Shown: piece by piece, positions 6,592 through 12,982 of the stretch
Numbering within the stretch: position 1 is the first letter of the stretch
Layout of the letters: each line of letters begins with the position of its first letter
From: Clostridia bacterium
GTDB taxonomy: Bacteria > Bacillota > Clostridia > Oscillospirales > Butyricicoccaceae
Direction: 5' to 3'
DNA length: 12,982 nt
NCBI GenBank assembly: GCA_017547995.1
Contig: JAFYNW010000309.1
Location: forward strand, 1-12,982
Notes under the pieces: generated by a model
Databases searched by the model: none
What the model was told of the DNA's origin: nothing
The model's input: the letters and a program-made list of their open reading frames with translations, nothing else
Program-made: the position numbers and the translations under genes

Positions 6592-6619
6592 AAAAGAGCC
6601 GTATCAGCGGCTCTTTTTT
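6592..6619 (+). terminator. Rho-independent terminator of spo0A
   Basis: AAAAGAGCCG (6592-6601) pairs perfectly with CGGCTCTTTT (6608-6617) around a 6-nt loop, ending in a six-T run (6614-6619). It lies 8 bp after the spo0A stop. Confidence 0.95.
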
Positions 6620-6620
6620 C

Positions 6621-6648
6621 TTGCATTTAAGAGTGGATATGATATAAT
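6621..6648 (+). promoter_or_regulatory. Promoter of ispD-ispF
   Basis: TATAAT (6643-6648) is preceded by TGA, an extended -10. The -35 candidate TTGCAT (6621-6626) is weak and 16 bp away, immediately after the spo0A terminator. ispD starts at 6684. Confidence 0.68.
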
Positions 6649-6683
6649 TAAGGTATAGTAAGTATTATTTAACAGAGGTGCTT

Positions 6684-7403
6684 ATGGCGGATTTTATCAA
6701 TAAACTCAAGAAAAAGAGAAAGCCATTCGTTTCAGCCATCGTCGCGGCAGGCGGCACGGGCACAAGAATGGGTGAAAATAAATTGCTGATGGATCTTTGT
6801 GGCAAGCCTGTTCTTGCTCATACGCTTCTCGCGTTGCAGAAGTGCGAAATGATAGACGAAATCATCATTTCTGCCCACAAGGATTCTATTACAGAATATG
6901 GTCAGCTGGCGTTGAAGTACGGCATCACAAAGCTGAAGGCAGTTGTCGCAGGCGGTGAAAACCGCAGCATCAGTGTATTCAAGGGCATCAGCGCAGTTTC
7001 GGAAAACTGCAGATTTGCGGCAATCCACGATGGCGCCCGTCCGTTTATCACAAACGAAGAGCTTGAAAGTGTTATCCACAAGGCCTTCTACACAGGCGCC
7101 GCAACGGTAGCCGTGCCGGTAAAAGATACGATAAAGCAGATTGCCGACGGTAAAATCACAGCTACGGTCGAAAGAGCAAATCTCGTGCAGGTGCAGACAC
7201 CGCAGGTTTTCGATATCGACCTTATTAAAGGTGCTCTTACAAAGGTAATCGGTGAAAATATCAGTGTAACAGACGATTGTCAGGCTATGGAGCTTATGGG
7301 CTTTAATCCTACTGTTGTCACAACGTCTTACGATAATATAAAGATAACTACACCGGAAGATATTCTTCTCGGTCAGCTTATCCTTAATAAGAGAGGGGAG
7401 TAA
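6684..7403 (+). CDS. ispD: 2-C-methyl-D-erythritol 4-phosphate cytidylyltransferase
   Basis: A 239-residue cytoplasmic enzyme of the MEP isoprenoid pathway. It transfers CMP from CTP to 2-C-methyl-D-erythritol 4-phosphate, giving CDP-ME and pyrophosphate. The nucleotide-binding loop AAGGTGTRMG is at residues 21-30, with the conserved Lys at 33. AGGENRSISV (89-98), HDGARPF (115-121), QTPQVF and SVTDDCQAME complete the family signature. The first 13 residues are a Lys-rich extension before the core. ATG 6684 is chosen over the in-frame GTG at 6678, since AGAGG (6674-6678) is the ribosome binding site. ispF begins 3 bp after its stop, so the two are cotranscribed. The enzymes are separate here, not an IspDF fusion. 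Confidence 0.96.
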   Translation: MADFINKLKKKRKPFVSAIVAAGGTGTRMGENKLLMDLCGKPVLAHTLLALQKCEMIDEIIISAHKDSITEYGQLALKYGITKLKAVVAGGENRSISVFKGISAVSENCRFAAIHDGARPFITNEELESVIHKAFYTGAATVAVPVKDTIKQIADGKITATVERANLVQVQTPQVFDIDLIKGALTKVIGENISVTDDCQAMELMGFNPTVVTTSYDNIKITTPEDILLGQLILNKRGE

Positions 7404-7406
7404 AAT

Positions 7407-7880
7407 ATGAGAATCGGTAACGGATATGACGTCCACAAGCTGGTCGAGGGCAGAGACCTTATCCTCGGCGGTGTAAAGGTCCCTTATGAAAAAGGACTTC
7501 TCGGCCATAGTGATGCAGACGTGCTTGCGCACGCGGTAATCGATGCCATCATAGGCGCTCTCGGCATCGGTGACATCGGCACACATTTCCCTGATACAGA
7601 TGAAAAATATAAGGGTGCAGACAGTCTCGTCCTGCTCAAGCGTACAGGTGAGATGGCAAAGGAAATGGGATACAGAATCGTCAATATCGACAGTATCGTT
7701 GTTGCGCAGAAGCCAAAGCTTTTGCCATATATCAGACAGATGCGCGAAAACATGGCGGCTGTGCTTGAAATGGACCCTGCAGACGTAAACGTTAAGGCAA
7801 AAACAGAAGAAAAGCTTGGCTTTACAGGCAATCTTGAAGGTATGAAGTCCTACGCTGTCTGCATTATAGAAAAAACATAA
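7407..7880 (+). CDS. ispF: 2-C-methyl-D-erythritol 2,4-cyclodiphosphate synthase
   Basis: A 157-residue, full-length enzyme of the MEP pathway. It cyclises CDP-ME 2-phosphate to ME-2,4-cyclodiphosphate with release of CMP, normally as a homotrimer binding a divalent metal between subunits. The metal ligands are D8 and H10 in 'GNGYDVHKL' and H42 in 'GHSDADVLAHAVIDAI'. 'GDIGTHFPDTD' and the C-terminal 'KTEEKLGFTG' are the other family signatures. ATG 7407 has GGGGAG just upstream, overlapping the end of ispD. No conventional terminator follows, but a large inverted repeat (7895-7940) begins 14 bp after the stop and could limit read-through into the next gene. Confidence 0.97.
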   Translation: MRIGNGYDVHKLVEGRDLILGGVKVPYEKGLLGHSDADVLAHAVIDAIIGALGIGDIGTHFPDTDEKYKGADSLVLLKRTGEMAKEMGYRIVNIDSIVVAQKPKLLPYIRQMRENMAAVLEMDPADVNVKAKTEEKLGFTGNLEGMKSYAVCIIEKT

Positions 7881-7882
7881 TT

Positions 7883-7911
7883 TTGTCACTAAAAGACTAT
7901 CTGCATATGAT
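7883..7911 (+). promoter_or_regulatory. Promoter of the DUF3343-desulfurase pair, overlapping an inverted repeat
   Basis: TTGTCA (7883-7888), a 17-bp spacer and TATGAT (7906-7911). An alternative -10, TACAAT (7911-7916) preceded by TGA, overlaps it. Either predicts a transcription start at about 7917-7923, inside the Shine-Dalgarno sequence, so the leader would be only about 6-12 nt. The -10 lies inside the left arm of the inverted repeat 7895-7940. Confidence 0.55.
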
Positions 7912-7940
7912 ACAATAGGAGGTGTCATATGCAGATAGTC
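7895..7940 (+). repeat. 19-bp inverted repeat over promoter, ribosome binding site and start codon
   Basis: GACTATCTGCATATGA (7895-7910) is the exact reverse complement of 7925-7940. Three further inner pairs (7911-7913 with 7922-7924, one of them U-G) make a 19-bp stem with loop AATAGGAG (7914-7921). In RNA the Shine-Dalgarno AGGAG would sit in the loop and the ATG at 7929-7931 in the stem. In DNA it is a long palindrome across the -10. A T-rich stretch (ATTATTTTTA, 7941-7950) follows the right arm. Confidence 0.92.
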
Positions 7941-8180
7941 ATTATTTTTAAGTCGGTCACTTATGCACAGCGTGCGGAAAGGCTTATTGCTAAAAAAGGC
8001 GTGACCGCCAATATAATCAAAGCACCGTTTGGAATAAAATCAGGCTCGTGTGCATACGGATTAAGAATGGATGAGCGAAACCTTTCGCTTGCTTTATCCG
8101 TCCTTAAAGAAGCAGGCCTGCCATACAGAGAAATACTCGCAAAGCGGCCTGACGGCATGTATCGTGAGGTGGTCGTATGA
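7929..8180 (+). CDS. DUF3343 (putative Se/S carrier-like) protein
   Basis: An 83-residue small protein of the DUF3343 family (PF11823), known as putative Se/S carrier-like and often found next to cysteine desulfurase or YedF/SelD genes. The pattern is a beta strand 'QIVIIFKSVTYAQRAERL', then a second strand leading to 'GIKSGSCAYGLRMDE', where C41 in the SGSCAYG loop is the likely sulfur- or selenium-carrying residue. 'LSLALSVLKEAGLPYREIL' closes the ferredoxin-like fold. ATG 7929 is preceded by AGGAGGTG (7917-7924), a very strong site placed in the loop of a hairpin. The stop overlaps the next start by ATGA, so translation with the desulfurase is probably coupled, consistent with a donor-carrier pair. 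The carrier role is inferred from family and context. Confidence 0.85.
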   Translation: MQIVIIFKSVTYAQRAERLIAKKGVTANIIKAPFGIKSGSCAYGLRMDERNLSLALSVLKEAGLPYREILAKRPDGMYREVVV

Positions 8181-9298
8181 TGTATTTCGATAATGGTGCA
8201 ACAACCTGGCCAAAGCCACCTTCTGTGATAAAAGCAGTGAATGATGCTCTCATTTCCTGCGGTAATCCGGGCAGAGGAGGGCATATCCTCGGCCGCAATG
8301 CGGAAAAAATCCTTTACGACTGCCGCGTTGAAGCGGCACAGCTTTTTGGTATGGAGGACGAAACACGGGTTGTCTTTACAAATAATGCAACACAAGCTCT
8401 CAATATCGCCATCAAAAGCACGATGAAAAACGGAGGCCACGTGGTGACGGGCGGATACGAGCATAATTCTGTGCTTCGTCCCTTGTCGGCTATGGAAAAC
8501 GTCAGCTTTGACGTAGCTCATTCAAGGCTGTTTGACGAGGACGATGCCTTTGAAAAAATAGTTTCAAAGGTAACAACTGACACGAAATGCATCGTGCTCA
8601 ACCACGTTTCAAACGTCTTCGGGAACGAGCTTCCGATATACAGAATCGATGATTTCTGTCACAAAAACGGCATAAAGCTGATTCTCGACGTATCTCAGTC
8701 GGCAGGCTCGGAGCCAATAAATGCTCGGGATTTCAAAGCGGTAAGTTTTATGTGTATGCCAGGACATAAAGGCTTATATGGTCCATCCGGAACGGGAATA
8801 TTACTGTGCTGTAAAGAAGAAAAACTTTACACTATAACCGAGGGCGGAACAGGCAGTAATTCGGAAGAAATCACCCAGCCGGACTTTCTTCCTGATATAT
8901 TCGAGAGTGGCACAGCCAATTTTACAGGCATAGCTGGTCTGCTTGAGGGCATAAGATTTGTCAGGGGCAGACAGGAGGAAATATCCCGTCATAAGCAAAA
9001 TCTCATCAGGCTCTTTACGGAGAATCTGGATGGCACGGACAAGATAAAAATCTACCATTCGGACAAACAGAAATCTCTTGTTTCGATTTCAGCAGGGGAG
9101 AAAAACAATGCGCTTTTCGATATGCTTTGCGCTGAAAAAATCTGTGTCAGAAGCGGCCTGCACTGTGCCGTTGCGGCTCATAAAAGTGCGGGTACAGAAC
9201 GGCACGGAACCATAAGAATCAGCTTCTCGGCCTTCAATAGTGAAGACGAGGTGAAACGATTGGTTAATATATTAAAAAAGTGTTCAAAAACTTTATAA
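8177..9298 (+). CDS. Class V aminotransferase fold enzyme, cysteine desulfurase-like
   Basis: A 373-residue PLP enzyme of the NifS/SufS/CsdA-like group, expected to remove sulfur (or selenium) from cysteine or selenocysteine, giving alanine and an enzyme persulfide. It opens 'YFDNGATTWPKP' as this subfamily does. H96 (cofactor-stacking), D171 and Q174 ('LILDVSQSAG') and the Schiff-base lysine K198 ('MPGHKGLYGPSGTG') are present. The persulfide cysteine is C330 in 'VRSGLHCAVAAHKSAGT'. The subfamily matches proteins annotated 'aminotransferase class V-fold PLP-dependent enzyme' beside DUF3343. The start overlaps the DUF3343 stop (ATGATG; the second ATG at 8180 is equally possible). No IscU, SufU or SufB gene is adjacent, so the acceptor is unknown; DUF3343 is the natural candidate. 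No clear terminator follows. Confidence 0.92.
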   Translation: MMYFDNGATTWPKPPSVIKAVNDALISCGNPGRGGHILGRNAEKILYDCRVEAAQLFGMEDETRVVFTNNATQALNIAIKSTMKNGGHVVTGGYEHNSVLRPLSAMENVSFDVAHSRLFDEDDAFEKIVSKVTTDTKCIVLNHVSNVFGNELPIYRIDDFCHKNGIKLILDVSQSAGSEPINARDFKAVSFMCMPGHKGLYGPSGTGILLCCKEEKLYTITEGGTGSNSEEITQPDFLPDIFESGTANFTGIAGLLEGIRFVRGRQEEISRHKQNLIRLFTENLDGTDKIKIYHSDKQKSLVSISAGEKNNALFDMLCAEKICVRSGLHCAVAAHKSAGTERHGTIRISFSAFNSEDEVKRLVNILKKCSKTL

Positions 9299-9313
9299 AT
9301 TTCAAAATTTCTA

Positions 9314-9342
9314 TTGCTAACAGAGAAAAAATTTGCTATTAT
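9314..9342 (+). promoter_or_regulatory. Promoter of the cdaA-cdaR run
   Basis: TTGCTA (9314-9319), a 17-bp spacer and TATTAT (9337-9342) preceded by TGC. A nearby TATAAT (9340-9345) is an alternative -10 with a poorer 20-bp spacing. cdaA begins at 9376 with AAAGGTG (9361-9367). I see no c-di-AMP (ydaO) riboswitch in the 77-bp gap. Confidence 0.65.
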
Positions 9343-9375
9343 AATATATAGTATATAAGTAAAGGTGTGAAATAA

Positions 9376-10209
9376 ATGGAAGGTATCTGGCAAATCGTTA
9401 ATTATATAAAACTTTCAGATATAGTCGATATAGCTCTCGTTGCATATTTGTTCTATATTGTTCTCAAAAACATAAGAAATACAAGCGCGGAAAGACTTCT
9501 CAAGGGCATCATTGTGCTCTTCGTCATCATGCAGCTTGCAGACGTTTTTGACCTGCGTACGATACATTTTCTTATCACAAGTGCAATGCAGCTTGGCTTT
9601 ATCGCCGTTATAATTATTTTCCAGCCTGAACTCCGTAAGATTCTCGAACGCTTCGGTAAAGGCAAGTTCAAAATCTTCAAGGGCAAGGATAACAAGGATG
9701 AGTCACTCAGAACGTCCATTGCCAACGTGACAAAGGCGGCAGCTGCAATGTCCTGGCATAAAATCGGTGCTCTCGTTGTATTCGAACGCAACGACAAGCT
9801 GGATAACATCGTAGGTACAGGTACAATAATTGATGCCCAGATTACAGAAGAACTTACAAGAAATATTTTCTATCCTAAGTCTCCTCTGCACGACGGCGCA
9901 GTTGTTGTTTCAAATAACAGAATCAAGGCGGCAGGCTGTCTGCTTCCGCTTTCCTCAAACCTTTCCATTTCCAAGGAACTGGGCACAAGACACAGAGCAG
10001 GTCTTGGTACAAGTGAAACAACAGACGCAGTTGTTCTCATCGTATCGGAAGAAACAGGTACTATCACACTTGTTGTAAACGGCATCCTCAAGCGTCATCT
10101 GGCGCCTGAAACTCTTGAAAGACTTCTCATAAAAGAGCTTATGCCTGTCGAGGACGAAAAGACAGATAAAAAAGGTTTCTGGAACAAGTTTATGAGGGAC
10201 AAAAAATGA
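9376..10209 (+). CDS. cdaA: Diadenylate cyclase CdaA (DacA)
   Basis: A 277-residue membrane-bound enzyme that condenses two ATP into cyclic di-AMP, the essential second messenger controlling potassium and osmolyte balance and cell-wall homeostasis in Firmicutes. Three N-terminal membrane helices span about residues 13-82, ending in the conserved 'IIIFQPELRKILERFGKG'. The DAC (DisA_N) catalytic domain follows, with the DGA motif at 173-175 ('SPLHDGAVVV') and the RHR motif at 205-207 ('LGTRHRAGLG'), plus the acidic E225-E226 in 'VSEETG'. All key residues are present and the length is normal. The gene ends in an ATGA overlap with cdaR, the usual partner, confirming CdaA rather than DisA. Confidence 0.97.
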   Translation: MEGIWQIVNYIKLSDIVDIALVAYLFYIVLKNIRNTSAERLLKGIIVLFVIMQLADVFDLRTIHFLITSAMQLGFIAVIIIFQPELRKILERFGKGKFKIFKGKDNKDESLRTSIANVTKAAAAMSWHKIGALVVFERNDKLDNIVGTGTIIDAQITEELTRNIFYPKSPLHDGAVVVSNNRIKAAGCLLPLSSNLSISKELGTRHRAGLGTSETTDAVVLIVSEETGTITLVVNGILKRHLAPETLERLLIKELMPVEDEKTDKKGFWNKFMRDKK

Positions 10210-11447
10210 GAGAATTCGTAAAAAAATATGACTTAGGCAACTGGGCAGTCGCCATTGTGGCGGCATTCCTTCTCTGGATGTACGCTGTCTCAGCTGACGA
10301 TTCAAATATTTCACATAGCTATACAGTTCCGCTCCAGGTGACAGGGCAGAATACCCTTTCGGCAACGGGCCTCAATATTATCAACACCTTGCCTGAAAGA
10401 GTGTCCATCAAGGTCAGCGGTCCACGTGACAAGATTTATCAGCTTGGTGATAACAAGACGACAACAGACAAGATTTCCGCGAAGCTTGACCTCAGCTCGA
10501 TCTACGAAGCAGGGGATTATAAGCTCAGTTATGACGTCAGCTTCGAAGTTGACAGTATTTCTGTCGAACAGAAGAGCCCTGCGCAGATCAGCGTAAGCGT
10601 CGACAGAATAGTCACGGAAAAAATCCCTGTTGAAATCAATTTCACAGGCAAGCTGACAGAAGATTTCAATCTTGAAAACTATTATCTTTCCGTTCCTGAA
10701 ATCGAAGTCAGAGGTCCGCAGAGATACGTTGATGAAATCGCAAAGGCGGTTGTATCTATCGACAGAACAAACCTTCACGAAGATGCAGAAGTGCAGGGAG
10801 ATATCGTATTGTACGATGCAGAGGGCGAGAAATATGTAAACGAACAGGTTTCACAGAGCCATGCTTCTACAGTATTCACAGCGACTATGCACAAGACAAA
10901 GACTGTTGAGCTCAAAATCAACAAGCTTATTTCAAACGATATCATTACAGATGAAATGGCAAAGGTCACAATCGCTCCGCAGACAATTCAGATCTGGGGC
11001 GATACAGAGCTTGTTGATTCCATCGAAGAAATCATGCTCGGTGACGTTTCAATAGCAAAGTGCCTCGAAACGGATACGTTTGATTACGTTCTTCCGGTTA
11101 AGCTTCCTGAAGGCGTGATGGCAGAGGTTACAGACCTTGCGGCAACAGTCAAGGTCGAGCTTGAAGGTGTTGAAAAGATTTCCGTTCACGTTCCTGCAGA
11201 AATGCTTCCTGCAATCGAGGGCTATGAAATCGTAAACACAGAAGGCATCGACGTTGTGATGTACGCAAAGACTGAAGACGTTGCCAATATAACAGTAGAA
11301 GAACTCAAGCTGTTCCCGATTTATTCTCAGGGTGACTATGACAACGACACACTTCATCAGGTTGATATGAAGGTTGTTTGCATAGATTATGAAGTGATTT
11401 TTATCGGCGAATATATGGTAGAGGTAAATAAGGTAATCGAAGAATGA
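10206..11447 (+). CDS. cdaR: CdaR, YbbR-domain regulator of CdaA
   Basis: A 413-residue protein with one N-terminal signal-anchor helix (about residues 12-29, 'NWAVAIVAAFLLWMYAVS') and a long extracytoplasmic part built of YbbR-like beta repeats. Repeat units are recognisable by 'IPVEINFTG', 'PEIEVRGPQRYVDEIAKAVV', 'TIAPQTIQIWGDTELVDSI' and 'VPVKL'-like strand pairs; I estimate three to four repeats. CdaR binds the membrane part of CdaA and modulates c-di-AMP synthesis; the effect differs between species. ATG 10206 overlaps the cdaA stop by 4 bp, with GAGGG as ribosome binding site inside cdaA. It in turn overlaps the FAD oxidoreductase gene by 4 bp. The final about 130 residues (from 'KISVHVPAEML') diverge from the repeat pattern. 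Confidence 0.93.
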   Translation: MREFVKKYDLGNWAVAIVAAFLLWMYAVSADDSNISHSYTVPLQVTGQNTLSATGLNIINTLPERVSIKVSGPRDKIYQLGDNKTTTDKISAKLDLSSIYEAGDYKLSYDVSFEVDSISVEQKSPAQISVSVDRIVTEKIPVEINFTGKLTEDFNLENYYLSVPEIEVRGPQRYVDEIAKAVVSIDRTNLHEDAEVQGDIVLYDAEGEKYVNEQVSQSHASTVFTATMHKTKTVELKINKLISNDIITDEMAKVTIAPQTIQIWGDTELVDSIEEIMLGDVSIAKCLETDTFDYVLPVKLPEGVMAEVTDLAATVKVELEGVEKISVHVPAEMLPAIEGYEIVNTEGIDVVMYAKTEDVANITVEELKLFPIYSQGDYDNDTLHQVDMKVVCIDYEVIFIGEYMVEVNKVIEE

Positions 11448-12982
11448 TACTTATTACAGGTATAAAAATTCCATTTGAAGAAAACGAAGAGCAGGCTGTA
11501 AAGTCTGCTCTTAAGCGTCTTGATGTGAAAAAAAGCAGCATCAGATCGGCGCATATTTTCAAGCGCTCTCTCGACCTTCGAAGAGGGCATCTGGCAAAGG
11601 TTTATTCGGTAATCGTCGAAACAGACGTGAATGAGGATAAGCTTGTCAAAAAACTCAATAAGAACGAAATCACAAAGCTTATGCCGGTGGCTGTGCCGTG
11701 TGTGAAGGGCGATAAGGTTATCGAAAAAAGACCGCTTGTTGTGGGATTTGGCCCTGCAGGTATGTTCTGCGGTCTTATCCTTGCGCAGAATGGCTTCAAG
11801 CCAATCATCATCGAGCGTGGTGGTGCTATGGAAAAGCGCGATGCTGTGACAGAGCACTTTTTCGCAACGGGCGAGCTGGATGAAAACACAAACGTACAGT
11901 TTGGTGAAGGTGGCGCAGGCACATACTCCGACGGCAAGCTTACAACCCGTATCAACGACCAGCGCGCAAGACTCGTCATCGATGAGCTTGTCAAGCATGG
12001 TGCACCTGAAGAAATCAAGGTCAATGCAAAGCCGCACGTCGGCACAGACCTTCTCAAAGGCATAGTAGTGTCCATCCGTAAGGAGATAGAGGCTCTTGGG
12101 GGCAGTGTTTTATTCGACTGTAAAGCAGAAAAACTTGTCATTGAAAACGGTGCGGTCAAGGGTGTTGTGACACAGAATGGCACAATGGAAAGTGACTGTG
12201 TAGTCATTGCTATCGGCCACAGTGCACGTGATTTCTATAAATCAATCTATTCGGCAGGCATCCATATCGAGCCAAAGAGCTTCGCTGTGGGCGCACGAAT
12301 TGAACATCGTCAGCAGATGATAAACGAAAGCCTTTACGGCGATTTGCTTGATAAATATCAGCTTCCGCAGGGCGAGTATGCTCTTGCACAGACTGTCAAT
12401 GGCAGAGGATGCTACACCTTCTGTATGTGCCCTGGCGGTAAGGTCATGGCAAGCACAAGTGAGCTTCTCGGCACGGTTACAAATGGTATGAGCTATCACG
12501 CCCGTGATGGTGAAAATGCAAATGCGGCTGTGGTTGTTTCGGTCGGAGCTGGTGATTTTGAAGGCAATGACCCGCTTGCAGGCGTGGAGTTTCAGCGTAT
12601 GCTCGAGCATAAGGCCTATGAAGTGGCAGGCGGCGGATACAAAGCTCCGCTTCAGCTTTTCGGTGATTTCGAGCAGGGCAGAGTAAGCACAAAATTAGGC
12701 AACGTAAATCCAACATACAACAGAGGTTTTGAATTCTGCGATCTCAACAAAGTCCTTCCTGATTTTGTTACAAACGAAATGAAGTCGGGCATCAGAGCCT
12801 TCGGCAAGAAGGTGCGCGGCTTTGATAGTGACGATGCTGTTTTAACAGGTGTTGAAACACGTACTTCTGCTCCTATCCGCATCGTGCGAAATGAAAATCT
12901 CGAAAGCACAAACGTAAAGGGCTTGTACCCTTGCGGTGAAGGTGCAGGCTATGCTGGCGGCATTATGAGTGCGGCAGTCGAC
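11444..12982 (+). CDS. NAD(P)/FAD-dependent oxidoreductase, COG2509-like (3' truncated)
   Basis: 513 codons are visible, running in frame to the right edge with no stop; family length suggests only a few tens of residues are missing. It is a soluble flavoprotein of the uncharacterised FAD-dependent dehydrogenase group (COG2509). Residues 1-90 form an N-terminal alpha/beta domain, then the dinucleotide fold begins with GFGPAG (101-106) and the ribose-binding E124 ('IIIERGG'). 'FGEGGAGTYSDGKL' (153-166) is the group's hallmark. 'VVIAIGHSARDFY' and, near the end, 'GLYPCGEGAGYAGGIMSAAVD' (the second FAD contact) complete it. The substrate is unknown. ATG 11444 overlaps the cdaR stop by ATGA, so it belongs to the cdaA transcript. 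As I recall, glmM often follows cdaA-cdaR in Firmicutes and could lie just beyond the edge. Confidence 0.9.
   Translation, partial: MILITGIKIPFEENEEQAVKSALKRLDVKKSSIRSAHIFKRSLDLRRGHLAKVYSVIVETDVNEDKLVKKLNKNEITKLMPVAVPCVKGDKVIEKRPLVVGFGPAGMFCGLILAQNGFKPIIIERGGAMEKRDAVTEHFFATGELDENTNVQFGEGGAGTYSDGKLTTRINDQRARLVIDELVKHGAPEEIKVNAKPHVGTDLLKGIVVSIRKEIEALGGSVLFDCKAEKLVIENGAVKGVVTQNGTMESDCVVIAIGHSARDFYKSIYSAGIHIEPKSFAVGARIEHRQQMINESLYGDLLDKYQLPQGEYALAQTVNGRGCYTFCMCPGGKVMASTSELLGTVTNGMSYHARDGENANAAVVVSVGAGDFEGNDPLAGVEFQRMLEHKAYEVAGGGYKAPLQLFGDFEQGRVSTKLGNVNPTYNRGFEFCDLNKVLPDFVTNEMKSGIRAFGKKVRGFDSDDAVLTGVETRTSAPIRIVRNENLESTNVKGLYPCGEGAGYAGGIMSAAVD

Noticed and set aside
6732..7928. A 398-codon open frame on the minus strand opposite ispD-ispF.
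   Set aside because: It lies wholly antisense to two certain enzyme genes, its product is Cys/His-rich with no family resemblance, and it has no credible ribosome binding site. It is a by-product of codon bias on the coding strand.
9276..9312. Possible terminator (AAATTT repeats) after the cysteine desulfurase gene.
   Set aside because: The potential stem is made only of A-T pairs and has no GC core or clear T-run, so it is not a credible intrinsic terminator.
11387..12207. Two overlapping minus-strand frames opposite cdaR and the FAD oxidoreductase.
   Set aside because: The plus-strand frame here carries clear FAD-binding motifs; the antisense products resemble nothing.
1..12982. Search by eye for a CRISPR array, tRNA or rRNA genes, insertion sequences, phage genes, toxin-antitoxin pairs and a new defence island.
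   Set aside because: There are no spaced direct repeats, cloverleaf sequences, transposase motifs or suspicious gene clusters. All but a few hundred bases are explained by ordinary genes and their control regions.

Overview
The window reads as chromosomal core sequence from a low-to-moderate GC Gram-positive bacterium of the class Clostridia, most likely an Oscillospiraceae/Ruminococcaceae-type gut or rumen lineage. The reasons are an orthodox Spo0A, the MEP isoprenoid genes ispD and ispF, a cdaA-cdaR pair, a DUF4298 protein, a secreted protein end resembling clostripain C-terminal domains, strong AGGAGG-type ribosome binding sites, and promoters with extended -10 (TGn) elements. The genus is inference. 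I see no tRNA, rRNA, CRISPR array, transposase, phage gene or recognised defence system.

Layout, left to right. (1) 1-433: the 3' end of a secreted-protein gene and its terminator. (2) 440-3310: a promoter drives a tightly packed four-gene run of DUF4298 protein, SH3-like lipoprotein, GNAT acetyltransferase and EamA/DMT transporter. It ends at a hairpin at 3316-3339 that can serve both strands. (3) 3359-4864, minus strand: a MATE efflux transporter convergent with the EamA gene. (4) 4865-5081: a divergent promoter region, followed by a stand-alone GNAT gene (5082-5579). (5) 5580-6619: a 224-bp promoter region holding two good promoters, then spo0A and its own terminator. (6) 6621-9298: ispD and ispF, then a DUF3343 (Se/S-carrier-like) gene and a class V aminotransferase/cysteine desulfurase overlapping by ATGA. 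(7) 9314-12982: cdaA, cdaR and a COG2509-type FAD-dependent oxidoreductase, each joined to the next by a 4-bp ATGA overlap. The last gene runs off the right edge with only its C-terminus missing.

How the genes fit together. IspD and IspF catalyse two steps of the non-mevalonate isoprenoid pathway. The DUF3343/cysteine desulfurase pair probably mobilises sulfur (or selenium). CdaA makes c-di-AMP and CdaR is its extracytoplasmic regulator. Spo0A is the sporulation master regulator. The two transporters and two GNAT enzymes look like accessory resistance or efflux functions.

The most unusual signal is a perfect 16-bp inverted repeat at 7895-7940, extendable to a 19-bp stem. It lies across the promoter, ribosome binding site and start codon of the DUF3343 gene, with the Shine-Dalgarno core in the loop. 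Most of the rest is conventional, and I found no clearly new multi-gene system.
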